Assembly (NCBI GenBank): GCA_027083485.1 | Contig: JALWOO010000321.1 | Coordinates: 1 to 6,223 of the forward strand | Length of the DNA: 6,223 nt | DNA from: Amylibacter sp. | GTDB taxonomy: Bacteria; Pseudomonadota; Alphaproteobacteria; Rhodobacterales; Rhodobacteraceae | Direction of reading: 5' to 3' | Shown: in pieces, positions 1 through 5,995 of the stretch | How the letters are laid out: each line of letters begins with the position of its first letter | How positions within the stretch are numbered: the stretch's first letter is position 1 | Made by a program: the position numbers and the translations under genes | Notes under the pieces: generated by a model | Told to the model about the DNA's origin: nothing | Database searches by the model: none | The model's input: only the letters and a program-made list of their open reading frames with translations

Positions 1-134
1 TTCCGGATCACCACAACCGGCACCGGAATCCAGCCATAGGCAGACCGGTGCACCGAATGGGGCAGGCGCAGGAATCCGGTCTGTTTGCCATCCGCGTTAA
101 AATCCACTTCTGCGGTGATGAAACTCTCTGCCAT
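1..134 (-). CDS. Succinylglutamate desuccinylase/aspartoacylase-family deacylase, N-terminal fragment
   Basis: Only the first 44 codons lie in the window; the gene continues past base 1. The start ATG is at 134-132, with an AAAGG ribosome binding site at 145-141 and good spacing. The protein begins MAESFITAEVDFNADGKQTG and continues with the stretch LRLPHSVHRSAYGWIPVPVV. This resembles the N-terminus of the zinc-dependent AstE/AspA family, in particular the DoeB-like branch that removes acyl groups from amino acids; there the same region reads roughly 'VDF..DG...G.LRLPHS..SA.G...IPI.VI'. The zinc ligands of the family lie further in and cannot be seen here. The substrate is therefore unknown: N-acetyl-diaminobutyrate, N-succinylglutamate or another acyl-amino acid are all possible. 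It is divergent from the ArsR gene and shares its operator region, so it is probably repressed by that regulator. Confidence 0.72.
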   Translation of the reverse strand, partial: MAESFITAEVDFNADGKQTGFLRLPHSVHRSAYGWIPVPVVVIR

Positions 135-145
135 GGGGTGCCTTT

Positions 146-167
146 ATAATTCGGTGATTGCCGAAAT
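146..167. promoter_or_regulatory. Putative ArsR operator, deacylase side
   Basis: This 22-base site contains the inverted repeat TTCGG-N6-CCGAA (150-154 and 161-165). In opposite orientation it matches 20 of 22 bases of a second site at 207-228. It covers the expected transcription start of the deacylase and ends just upstream of that gene's ribosome binding site. A homodimeric winged-helix repressor would fit a palindrome of this size. That ArsR is the binder is inferred from adjacency. Confidence 0.65.
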
Positions 168-168
168 G

Positions 169-198
169 ACACTAGGCCTGTGCGCGGCAGCTTGTCAA
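169..198 (-). promoter_or_regulatory. Putative promoter of the deacylase gene
   Basis: On the minus strand a perfect TTGACA -35 hexamer lies at 198-193, followed after 18 bases by a weak -10 candidate, TAGTGT, at 174-169 (3 of 6 consensus bases). The start of transcription would fall inside the 146-167 palindrome, so a bound repressor would block it. The -35 is strong; the -10 assignment is uncertain. Confidence 0.4.
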
Positions 199-220
199 GT
201 TTCGATATTTCGGGCATTAC
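192..220 (+). promoter_or_regulatory. Putative arsR promoter, overlapping -35 with the divergent promoter
   Basis: TTGTCA at 192-197 is separated by 17 bases from CATTAC at 215-220 (3 of 6 -10 matches). With this spacing transcription would start at about base 227, which is the A of the arsR start codon. That agrees with the absence of a ribosome binding site. The -35 hexamer overlaps the TTGACA of the opposite promoter in all but one base. The -10 region lies within the 207-228 operator. Confidence 0.4.
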
Positions 221-228
221 CGAATTAT
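207..228. promoter_or_regulatory. Putative ArsR operator, arsR side
   Basis: Second copy of the palindromic site, inverted relative to 146-167 and 20 of 22 bases identical to it. The core TTCGG-N6-CCGAA lies at 209-213 and 220-224. The site overlaps the -10 candidate of arsR and the first two bases of its start codon, so binding here would give direct autorepression. Confidence 0.65.
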
Positions 229-556
229 GAAACAGGAACACGCCATAGAAGCCTTTGCCGCCCTTGCCCAATCCTCGCGCATGACGATCTTTCGCTTGCT
301 GGTGCGCACAGTGCCGGATGGGTTGCTGGCCGGTGAAATCGCGCGGCATTTGCAGATTGTGCCTTCTACCCTGTCGGGGCATCTGGCGGTGATGAAACGG
401 GCAGGCCTGTTGCGGGCAACGCGACAGCAACGGGAAATCCGGTATGCGGCGGATCTGGATTGTGTGACCGGTCTGGTGGATTTCCTGCTGGCGGATTGTT
501 GCGACGGGCAGCTGGACGATTGCGCCGGCGTGCTGGCGTTAACGAAAAACAAGTAA
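227..556 (+). CDS. ArsR-family winged-helix transcriptional repressor
   Basis: A complete 109-residue protein, normal for a single-domain ArsR repressor. The winged helix spans about residues 6-78: an N-terminal helix with AFAALAQSSRMTIFRLLV, the recognition helix around residues 45-60 (VPSTLSGHLAVMKRAG), and the wing near 63-74. The ArsR start motif (ALA...R..I.RLL) is complete only from the ATG at 227, so that start is chosen although no Shine-Dalgarno precedes it; a leaderless message is likely. The classical ELCVCDL metal motif is absent. Instead the C-terminus carries C91, C92 and C99. This pattern is like the C-terminal trivalent-arsenic site described for Acidithiobacillus ferrooxidans ArsR (C95, C96, C102), with one extra residue of spacing. 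Metalloid or thiol sensing is therefore possible but inferred. The likely targets are itself and the divergent deacylase gene. Its end overlaps the convergent kinase gene by 18 bases. Confidence 0.9.
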   Translation: MKQEHAIEAFAALAQSSRMTIFRLLVRTVPDGLLAGEIARHLQIVPSTLSGHLAVMKRAGLLRATRQQREIRYAADLDCVTGLVDFLLADCCDGQLDDCAGVLALTKNK

Positions 557-561
557 CGCCA
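534..561. repeat. Inverted repeat across the overlapping convergent stop codons
   Basis: TGGCGTTA (534-541) and TAACGCCA (554-561) are perfect 8-base inverted arms around a 12-base loop. The arms contain the stop codons of the two convergent genes: TAA of the kinase on the minus strand (541-539) and TAA of arsR (554-556). A hairpin could form in either transcript and may serve as a stability or two-way termination element. Neither side has a T tract, so it is not a standard intrinsic terminator. Confidence 0.45.
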
Positions 562-2242
562 CAATCACCCCGAGCAGCAGCAGTGACACGCCTTGCCAGA
601 ACCGCACCGGATCGCGTTCGGCCAGCGGTTTATGCCGGTCGGGCCGGTATCCGCGCGGAGGGCGGCGCAGGTCGGCGGTGAATTCGGACAGGGTGCCATA
701 GCGTTTGAACGGGTCCGGATGCAGCGCCTTTTTCAGCACCCCGTCCACCCATTCCGGCATATCGCGGGCGGATTGATAGGCCAGACGCATTTGCTCCTTG
801 CGGCTTCGAACACGCGAAACCTTTGCCCCGTAAGGCAGCCTGCCGGTGAGCATCTGATAGGCAATCACCGCCAGCGAAAAGAAATCCGACTGGCGGGAGG
901 CGGGCTGACCGGCGAAATATTCCGGCGCGGCGTATTGCAGAGTGCCCGGCACGGTGGCCTGTGGCGGTTGGCCTTCGTGAACGCCTTCGACCCGAACCGC
1001 GCCGAAATCAATGATTTTGACGGTGCCCGCCGTGTCGATCATGATGTTTTCGGGGCGCAAATCCTGATGCAGCATTTCTTTGCGGTGGATGGCGCGCAGG
1101 CCCTTGGCGATTTGTTCGATAATGTCGCGGGTGGTTTCAAGGCTGGCGCGCGGGTTGTCGATCATCCACTGGGCCAGCGTCTGACCCTCCACATATTCCG
1201 ACAGGGTGTAGCAGGAATTGCGCGGGCGCAGCAGCGGGGCCGCCGCCAGCAGATGGGCGCTGTTCAGGCGGCGTGCGATCCAGTCTTCCATCATCAGGGA
1301 CTTGCGGTAGTCGGGATCCTCGCGCAGGTCGATAGACGGGATTTTCAGCGCCGCACGGTGGCCGGTTTCCTGATCCTGCACCAGATAGATATGGCTGCGG
1401 TGGTTGGCGTGCAACTGGCGCAGGACTTTGTAGCCCTCGAATATCTGGCCATCCTCCAGCAGGGGCGGCGCGGGCAGGGGGGCGGTATCGCCCAGAATAT
1501 CCGGCACATCGTTATCGGGCAGGCCATCGATGCGCACCACCTGAACTGTCAGGTTATCGGTGCTGCCGGCGGCCAGCGCGCGCGCCACCATGGCCTGTGC
1601 CGCCGTATCCAGCGTTTCGGCGCGGGTGATTTCGGCGGCCATCTCTGCCGGCGGGCAGAATTCGTAAACCCCGTCTGTGGCCAGCACAAACACATCTCCT
1701 CTGGCTACGGACAGTTTGCGGTAATCAACATCCACATGATGGGCCATGCCCATGGCGCGGGCCAGATAGCTGCGCTCGGCGGTTACCACGGTGCGGTGAT
1801 CCGTGGTCAGTTGTTCCAGCGTGTTGCCTTCCTGCCGGAAAATACGGCAGTCCCCCACATGCAGCAAATGCGCAAACCGCCCCTTGAGCACCAGCGCACT
1901 GAGCGTGCAGACAAAACCGCGATCCATATCATAGGCGTGTTCGCTGCGTTTGGTTTGCCCATAGAGCCATGAATTCGCCGCCCGGATCACCCGCAGGGCA
2001 GAGGTTTTCACGCTCCATGAATCCGGCGTGGAATAGTAATCGGTCAGAAAGCTTTTGACCGCCGATTGCGCCGCGATCTGGCTGACGTTTGACGAACTGA
2101 TCCCGTCCGCCAGCACAATCGCGATTCCCTTTAACCCCAGTGCCGGCTGAACAGGCGTCAGGGCGCCAAAGAAATCCTGATTGATTTCCTTGCGCCCTGC
2201 CTCGGAACATTGCCCGATGGATATGTGCAGATCCTGCGTCAT
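539..2242 (-). CDS. PP2C phosphatase - Ser/Thr protein kinase fusion with C-terminal membrane anchor
   Basis: This 567-residue protein is in the nitrite operon. Residues 1-240 form a PP2C phosphatase domain: NQD at 21-23, ADG at 45-47, VGDCR at 129-133, ATDG at 188-191 and STDN at 227-230, so the metal-binding aspartates are present. Residues 267-525 form a Hanks-type kinase. Visible motifs are ALK with K300, the helix-C glutamate probably E319, a catalytic loop HQDLRPEN with D394 and N399, DFG at 412-414, APE at 439-441 and D453. The usual HRD arginine is glutamine, and the nucleotide loop near 275-285 has no glycines. Residues 549-566 are hydrophobic and probably anchor the protein in the inner membrane with both domains in the cytoplasm. 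Comparable kinase/phosphatase genes sit beside nirBD and nasA in pseudomonads (for example PA1782), so a role in controlling nitrite or nitrate assimilation is likely; the substrate is unknown. The start has only a weak GGAA ribosome site but begins just before the PP2C fold. Confidence 0.93.
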   Translation of the reverse strand: MTQDLHISIGQCSEAGRKEINQDFFGALTPVQPALGLKGIAIVLADGISSSNVSQIAAQSAVKSFLTDYYSTPDSWSVKTSALRVIRAANSWLYGQTKRSEHAYDMDRGFVCTLSALVLKGRFAHLLHVGDCRIFRQEGNTLEQLTTDHRTVVTAERSYLARAMGMAHHVDVDYRKLSVARGDVFVLATDGVYEFCPPAEMAAEITRAETLDTAAQAMVARALAAGSTDNLTVQVVRIDGLPDNDVPDILGDTAPLPAPPLLEDGQIFEGYKVLRQLHANHRSHIYLVQDQETGHRAALKIPSIDLREDPDYRKSLMMEDWIARRLNSAHLLAAAPLLRPRNSCYTLSEYVEGQTLAQWMIDNPRASLETTRDIIEQIAKGLRAIHRKEMLHQDLRPENIMIDTAGTVKIIDFGAVRVEGVHEGQPPQATVPGTLQYAAPEYFAGQPASRQSDFFSLAVIAYQMLTGRLPYGAKVSRVRSRKEQMRLAYQSARDMPEWVDGVLKKALHPDPFKRYGTLSEFTADLRRPPRGYRPDRHKPLAERDPVRFWQGVSLLLLGVIVALLVFR

Positions 2243-2248
2243 ATATTT

Positions 2249-2279
2249 CCGCGCCCCCCGGGGAGAGGGCGCGGCCCTC
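2249..2279 (-). promoter_or_regulatory. Two mutually exclusive GC-rich hairpins between the transporter and kinase genes
   Basis: Between the transporter stop (2284-2282) and the kinase start (2242) two stems compete. One is a 6-base stem with a 3-base loop, GAGGGC (2265-2270) with GCCCTC (2274-2279). The other is an 8-base G/C-only stem, CCGCGCCC (2249-2256) with GGGCGCGG (2267-2274), around a 10-base loop. The second would bury the G-rich stretch and part of the GGAA that precede the kinase start, so it could lower kinase translation or protect the upstream message. There is no T tract, hence no standard terminator. The function is inferred. Confidence 0.45.
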
Positions 2280-2281
2280 CC

Positions 2282-3103
2282 TTATTCGGCAGGTACAGCG
2301 TTGCGCGCGGCACCGGTGCGAACATGGGTGGAATAGAGCGTTAGGCCGACAAAGGTGATGCCGCCGACGATATTGCCCAGAACGGTCGGAATTTCGTTCC
2401 AGATCAGGTAATCGGTAAAGGTGAATTCGCCGCCCAGCAACAGACCCGACGGGAACAGGAACATGTTCACAACGGAATGTTCAAAACCCATGTAGAAAAA
2501 CAGCATGATCGGCATCCACATGGCCAGAATTTTGCCGGTCACCTGTGTGGACATAAAGGCCGCGACGACGCCGGTGGACACCATCCAGTTGCACAGAACA
2601 CCACGGATAAACAGGGTCAGCATACCCGGTGCGCCATGGGAGGCATAGCCAAGGGTGCGGCCTTCGCCGATCACACCTATTTTATGGCCGATGGCATTGG
2701 GTTCCACGGAAAAGCCAAAAGTAAAAATGATCGCCATGAACACGGCCACGGTAAAGGCACCGGCAAAGTTGCCGGTAAACACCAGCCCCCAGTTGCGCAG
2801 CATGCCGCCCACGGTCACGCCCGGGCGTTTGTCAAACAACGCCAGCGGCACAAGGGTAAACACGCCGGTCAGCAGATCAAAGCCCAGCAGATACAACAGG
2901 CAGAACCCGACAGGAAACAGGATCGCCCCCGCCAGCGGCTGGCCGGTGTTGACGTTGATGCTGATCGAAAAGGCCGCCGCCAGCGCCAGAATGGCACCAG
3001 CCATATAGGCGCGGATCAGCGTGTCCTTGGTGGACATGAAAACCTTCGCTTCGCCGGCGTCGATCATCTTGGTTACAAATTCGGTGGGGGTGAGATAAGC
3101 CAT
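2282..3103 (-). CDS. nirC: Formate/nitrite transporter (FNT) family channel, probably nitrite
   Basis: A 273-residue integral membrane protein of the usual FNT length. About six hydrophobic segments can be seen (near residues 31-50, 58-87, 105-132, 158-185, 190-220 and 233-258). Family marks include the DLLTG motif at 76-80, GNFAG at 111-115, the FEHSVVNMF stretch with the central pore histidine H209, and GNIVGG at 243-248. FNT proteins form pentamers and pass formate, nitrite or related small anions across the inner membrane. The position directly after nirBD argues for nitrite uptake, or nitrite export to avoid toxicity, rather than formate; selectivity cannot be read from sequence. The start at 3103 has an AAAGGAA ribosome site at 3118-3112. 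The gap to nirD is 38 bases with no terminator, so the genes are probably co-transcribed. Confidence 0.93.
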   Translation of the reverse strand: MAYLTPTEFVTKMIDAGEAKVFMSTKDTLIRAYMAGAILALAAAFSISINVNTGQPLAGAILFPVGFCLLYLLGFDLLTGVFTLVPLALFDKRPGVTVGGMLRNWGLVFTGNFAGAFTVAVFMAIIFTFGFSVEPNAIGHKIGVIGEGRTLGYASHGAPGMLTLFIRGVLCNWMVSTGVVAAFMSTQVTGKILAMWMPIMLFFYMGFEHSVVNMFLFPSGLLLGGEFTFTDYLIWNEIPTVLGNIVGGITFVGLTLYSTHVRTGAARNAVPAE

Positions 3104-3141
3104 TTTTCAGGTTCCTTTCAGGGGTATCGGGGATGTCGGGA

Positions 3142-3477
3142 TCAGGCCGCCGCCCGCGCCAGCAGGCGGGTGGCATCGAGCAGGATACGCCCGTTTTCGA
3201 CCTTGATTTCATAGGTATTCACGCGGCCTTCGTCGGCGCCCTGGGCCATGCCGGTTTGCAGATCAATGACCCAGTTGTGCAGCGGGCAGGTCACGGCACT
3301 GCCATGCACGATCCCCTCGGACAGGGGGCCTTTCTTGTGCGGGCAGGCGTCATCTATAGCATAGACACGGTCATCACCGGTGCGAAAAATAGCGACGCAG
3401 CCATGGGCGGTTTTGATTACGCGCGCCCCGCGCGGGGCGATGTCCTCCAGTGCGGCAATATCTATCCAGTTTGTCAT
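3142..3477 (-). CDS. nirD: Nitrite reductase (NADH) small subunit, Rieske type
   Basis: This 111-residue protein is the small subunit of assimilatory NADH nitrite reductase, cytoplasmic partner of NirB. It is a single Rieske-fold domain with C45-P-H47 and C64-P-L-H67, the complete ligand set for a [2Fe-2S] cluster; E. coli NirD lacks these ligands. The frame stays open 41 codons upstream, but that stretch overlaps the nirB C-terminus. The ATG at 3477 is chosen for two reasons. It has a strong GGAGG site at 3489-3485 with 7-base spacing, and it forms the ATGA overlap with the nirB stop, which implies translational coupling. The protein from this start, MTNWIDIAALEDIAPRGARV, matches the usual NirD beginning. 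Confidence 0.95.
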   Translation of the reverse strand: MTNWIDIAALEDIAPRGARVIKTAHGCVAIFRTGDDRVYAIDDACPHKKGPLSEGIVHGSAVTCPLHNWVIDLQTGMAQGADEGRVNTYEIKVENGRILLDATRLLARAAA

Positions 3478-5909
3478 TCGGCGGCCTCCAGTGTCAGATC
3501 GGCCAAAGCGGCCCATTTGTTTGCTTGATATTCGGGTTTGGCCTGCTCGGCCCAGGGATCGGTGCGGTACACGGATTGGGAAATCTCGAACCGCTCGCAC
3601 AGGGCGGCGCGGTTGGCGGTGTCGTCAACCACCTGTTCAATCACCCAGTCCAGCCCCACCTTGGCGACCCATTTATAGGGCCGGTCCAGATAGGCCGCGC
3701 TTTCGCGATACAGCTGGATAAAGGCCACGGCCAGATCGATGACCTCTTGTTCGGTTTCAACGCTGGCAAGGGCCTCGGTTTGTTTCAGCTCCATTCCGGC
3801 GGCACCGGCAACAGAGACCTGATAGCCGCTGTCCACACAGATCACGCCCAGATCCTTGCAGGTGGCCTCGGCACAGTTGCGCGGGCAACCCGACACGGCC
3901 AGTTTCACCTTATGGGGCGTCCATGACCCCCAGAGGATTTTCTCAAGCTTGATGCCAAGGCCGGTGCTGTCCTGCGTGCCGAACCGGCAGTGATCGGATC
4001 CGACACAGGTTTTTACCGTGCGCAAGCCCTTGGAATAGGCGTGACCCGAGACCAGACCGGCGCTGTTCAGATCGGCCCACATGGCGGGCAGGTCGGCACG
4101 CTCCACCCCCAGCAAATCAATGCGCTGACCGCCGGTGACGTGGATGGTCGGCACGTTGTATTTTTCCGCCGCATCGGCAATGGCGCGCAGTTCCTGCGGC
4201 GTGGTGATACCGCCCCACATGCGCGGCACCACGGAATAAGTGCCGTCCTTTTGAATGTTGGCGTGGTTGCGCTCGTTGACAAAGCGGCTTTGCAGATCGT
4301 CGGCGTATTCCAGCGGAAATTCCGCAATCAGGTAATAGTTCAGCGCCGGACGGCAGATGTGACAGCCACAAGAGGTTTTCCAGCCCATTTCCTGCATCAC
4401 CGCCGGGATGGATTTCAACTGTTGTGATTTGATGATCCGGCGGATGTCTTCATGGCTGTGATCGGTGCAGCCGCAAATGCCGGCGGGGGCAGGGGCCTGA
4501 AAATCATCGCCAAGGGTGACGGCCAGAACCTGTTCCACCAGCCCCGAGCAACTGCCACAAGAGGCCGATGCCTTGGTCACGGATTTGATCGCGCCAAGAT
4601 CGGTCGCGCCGTTCCGGATCGCCTGCACGATAGTGCCTTTGCACACGCCGTTACAGCCGCAGATTTCCGCGCTGTCGGGCATGGCCGCAACCAGCGCCAG
4701 CGGGTCCGCCATTTCGCCGCCCTGAAAGGCAGGGCCAAAGATCAGGGTGTCGCGGATGTCGGAAATATCCTCGCCGGATTTCAGCTTGTCAAAGAACCAG
4801 CCGCTATCTGCCGTGTCGCCATACATGACCACGCCGATGATTTTATTGTCGCGCAGGATCAGACGTTTATAAATTCCCCGTGCCGGATCGCGAAAAACGA
4901 TTTCCTCGCGCCCGTCACCGGTGGCAAAATCGCCGACGGAGAAAAGATCAACGCCGGTGACCTTGAGTTTGGTTGATACCATCGGTGCCACAAAAGCGGC
5001 AGCTTCGCCTTGTAGGGTTTTGGCCAGCACTTTGGCCATGTCAAACAGCGGGGCCACAAGGCCATAGACCACTTCGTCATGTTCCACACATTCGCCAAGC
5101 GCATAGATGTCTTCGGCGGTGGTCTGCATGGTGTCATCCACCCAGATGCCGCGCTCAACCCGAATGGCCGCGTCAATGGCAAGGCGGGTTTCGGGGCGGA
5201 TGCCGGCGGCCATGACCACCAGATCGGCGGGGAAAAGATCGCCCTCTTCCAGCAATACCGCGTCAACGTGATCCTTGCCCAGAATGGCGGCGGTGTGGGC
5301 CTTGCAGACCACCTTGATGCCGCGCCCTTCCAGTTCCTTTTGCAACAGGTAACCGGCGGCAGGATCAAGCTGACGTTCCATCAGGTGATCCATAAGGTGC
5401 AAAACGGTGACCTCCATGCCCTGTTTGTGCAACGCTGCAGCGGCTTCCAGCCCCAGCAGACCGCCGCCAATCACAACCGCTTTGGCGTCTTTTCTGCCTG
5501 CGGCGGCAAGCATGGCCTCCACATCGTCCAGATCGCGAAACCCGACCACGCCGGGCAGGTCGTTGCCCTGAACCGGAATGAAAAACGAGGCAGAACCGGT
5601 GGCGATCACCAGCTTGTCATAAGAGGTCGTGCCCTGCGGTGTGACCACCAGCTTTTTCTTTTTGTCGATCTTCACCACGGTTTCCCCGAACCGCGTGGTG
5701 ATGCCCCGTTCAGCATACCAGTCCGCGTCATGGGTGATGATTTCGTCAAACTCCTGTTCGCCCGCCAGCACGGGAGACAGCAAAATCCGGTTATAGTTTC
5801 CGCGCGGCTCGGCACCGAAAAGGGTGATGTCAAAGGCGGATGTGTCCAGTTCTTCCAACATCCGGCCAGAAGCCATGCCGGCACCGATGACAACAAGTTT
5901 ACAGGTCAT
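3474..5909 (-). CDS. nirB: Nitrite reductase (NADH) large subunit
   Basis: An 811-residue protein that reduces nitrite to ammonium with six electrons from NADH in the cytoplasm. From the N-terminus: an FAD-binding Rossmann motif GAGMASG (9-15); an NAD-binding motif IGGGLLG (147-153); FAD contact DIYALGE (267-273); a BFD-like [2Fe-2S] domain with C417, C419, C451 and C454; a second BFD-like repeat with C479, C481, C516 and C519; then the ferredoxin-like half-domain and the siroheme/[4Fe-4S] domain with C635-X5-C641 and C675-X3-C679. All expected cluster ligands are present and the length is normal for NirB. The start at 5909 is chosen because of a GGAG site at 5919-5916 and because the Rossmann strand begins right there (MTCKLVVIGAGMASG). 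A further 34 in-frame codons upstream would run into the LysR operator. It is the first gene of the apparent operon and divergent from a lysR gene. Siroheme supply must come from elsewhere. Confidence 0.97.
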   Translation of the reverse strand: MTCKLVVIGAGMASGRMLEELDTSAFDITLFGAEPRGNYNRILLSPVLAGEQEFDEIITHDADWYAERGITTRFGETVVKIDKKKKLVVTPQGTTSYDKLVIATGSASFFIPVQGNDLPGVVGFRDLDDVEAMLAAAGRKDAKAVVIGGGLLGLEAAAALHKQGMEVTVLHLMDHLMERQLDPAAGYLLQKELEGRGIKVVCKAHTAAILGKDHVDAVLLEEGDLFPADLVVMAAGIRPETRLAIDAAIRVERGIWVDDTMQTTAEDIYALGECVEHDEVVYGLVAPLFDMAKVLAKTLQGEAAAFVAPMVSTKLKVTGVDLFSVGDFATGDGREEIVFRDPARGIYKRLILRDNKIIGVVMYGDTADSGWFFDKLKSGEDISDIRDTLIFGPAFQGGEMADPLALVAAMPDSAEICGCNGVCKGTIVQAIRNGATDLGAIKSVTKASASCGSCSGLVEQVLAVTLGDDFQAPAPAGICGCTDHSHEDIRRIIKSQQLKSIPAVMQEMGWKTSCGCHICRPALNYYLIAEFPLEYADDLQSRFVNERNHANIQKDGTYSVVPRMWGGITTPQELRAIADAAEKYNVPTIHVTGGQRIDLLGVERADLPAMWADLNSAGLVSGHAYSKGLRTVKTCVGSDHCRFGTQDSTGLGIKLEKILWGSWTPHKVKLAVSGCPRNCAEATCKDLGVICVDSGYQVSVAGAAGMELKQTEALASVETEQEVIDLAVAFIQLYRESAAYLDRPYKWVAKVGLDWVIEQVVDDTANRAALCERFEISQSVYRTDPWAEQAKPEYQANKWAALADLTLEAAE
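3485..3489 (-). promoter_or_regulatory. nirD ribosome binding site inside nirB
   Basis: GGAGG on the minus strand, 7 bases before the ATG at 3477-3475, within the last codons of nirB. It decides the nirD start against longer in-frame alternatives. Confidence 0.8.
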
Positions 5910-5915
5910 GTTTCG

Positions 5916-5919
5916 CTCC
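5916..5919 (-). promoter_or_regulatory. nirB ribosome binding site
   Basis: GGAG on the minus strand, 6 bases before the ATG at 5909-5907. It supports this start over the longer in-frame ATG at 6011. Confidence 0.7.
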
Positions 5920-5955
5920 AAAGCGTCATAGAATCGTTGATTACGGTGATACGGC

Positions 5956-5984
5956 TTGTCTGTGTTGCTGTCTGTTGCTAAGAT
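5956..5984 (+). promoter_or_regulatory. Candidate promoter of the lysR gene
   Basis: TTGTCT (5956-5961) and TAAGAT (5979-5984), each 4 of 6 to consensus, are separated by exactly 17 bases. Transcription would begin near 5991, just before the GTTGCA palindrome, so the LysR protein could repress itself there. No convincing promoter was found for nirB on the opposite strand, which fits an activator-dependent promoter. Confidence 0.35.
5963..5979. repeat. Tandem TGTTGCT half-sites in the nirB-lysR intergenic region
   Basis: TGTTGCT occurs at 5963-5969 and again at 5973-5979, exactly 10 bases apart, about one helical turn. The core GTTGC is the same as in the palindrome at 5996-6012, whose left arm starts 22 bases (about two turns) after the second copy. 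They could be the activation half-sites of the divergent LysR-type regulator, on the side of the intergenic region nearer to nirB. Confidence 0.45.
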
Positions 5985-5995
5985 TTCAGGTATGC

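Noticed and set aside
593..1972. 459-codon open frame on the plus strand
   Set aside because: It lies wholly antisense to the PP2C/kinase gene, whose motifs are unmistakable. The antisense protein is rich in H, R, G and Q with no domain, typical of a shadow frame opposite GC-rich coding DNA.
2249..2279. Intrinsic terminator between the transporter and kinase genes
   Set aside because: The hairpins are GC-rich but no run of T follows in the transcription direction, so it was kept only as a possible regulatory or stability structure.
2477..3214. 245-codon open frame on the plus strand
   Set aside because: Antisense to the FNT transporter; its H/G/K/Q-rich translation is what a reversed membrane protein gene gives.
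3478..3600. 41-codon N-terminal extension of nirD
   Set aside because: It lies over the end of nirB and lacks NirD homology; the ATGA-coupled start at 3477 with GGAGG is far better.
5932..5942. Short inverted repeat AATC-GTT-GATT in the nirB leader
   Set aside because: Only four-base arms; expected by chance at this length.
5079..5981. 300-codon open frame on the plus strand
   Set aside because: Antisense to nirB, low-complexity composition and no recognisable fold; its end also runs through the nirB leader.
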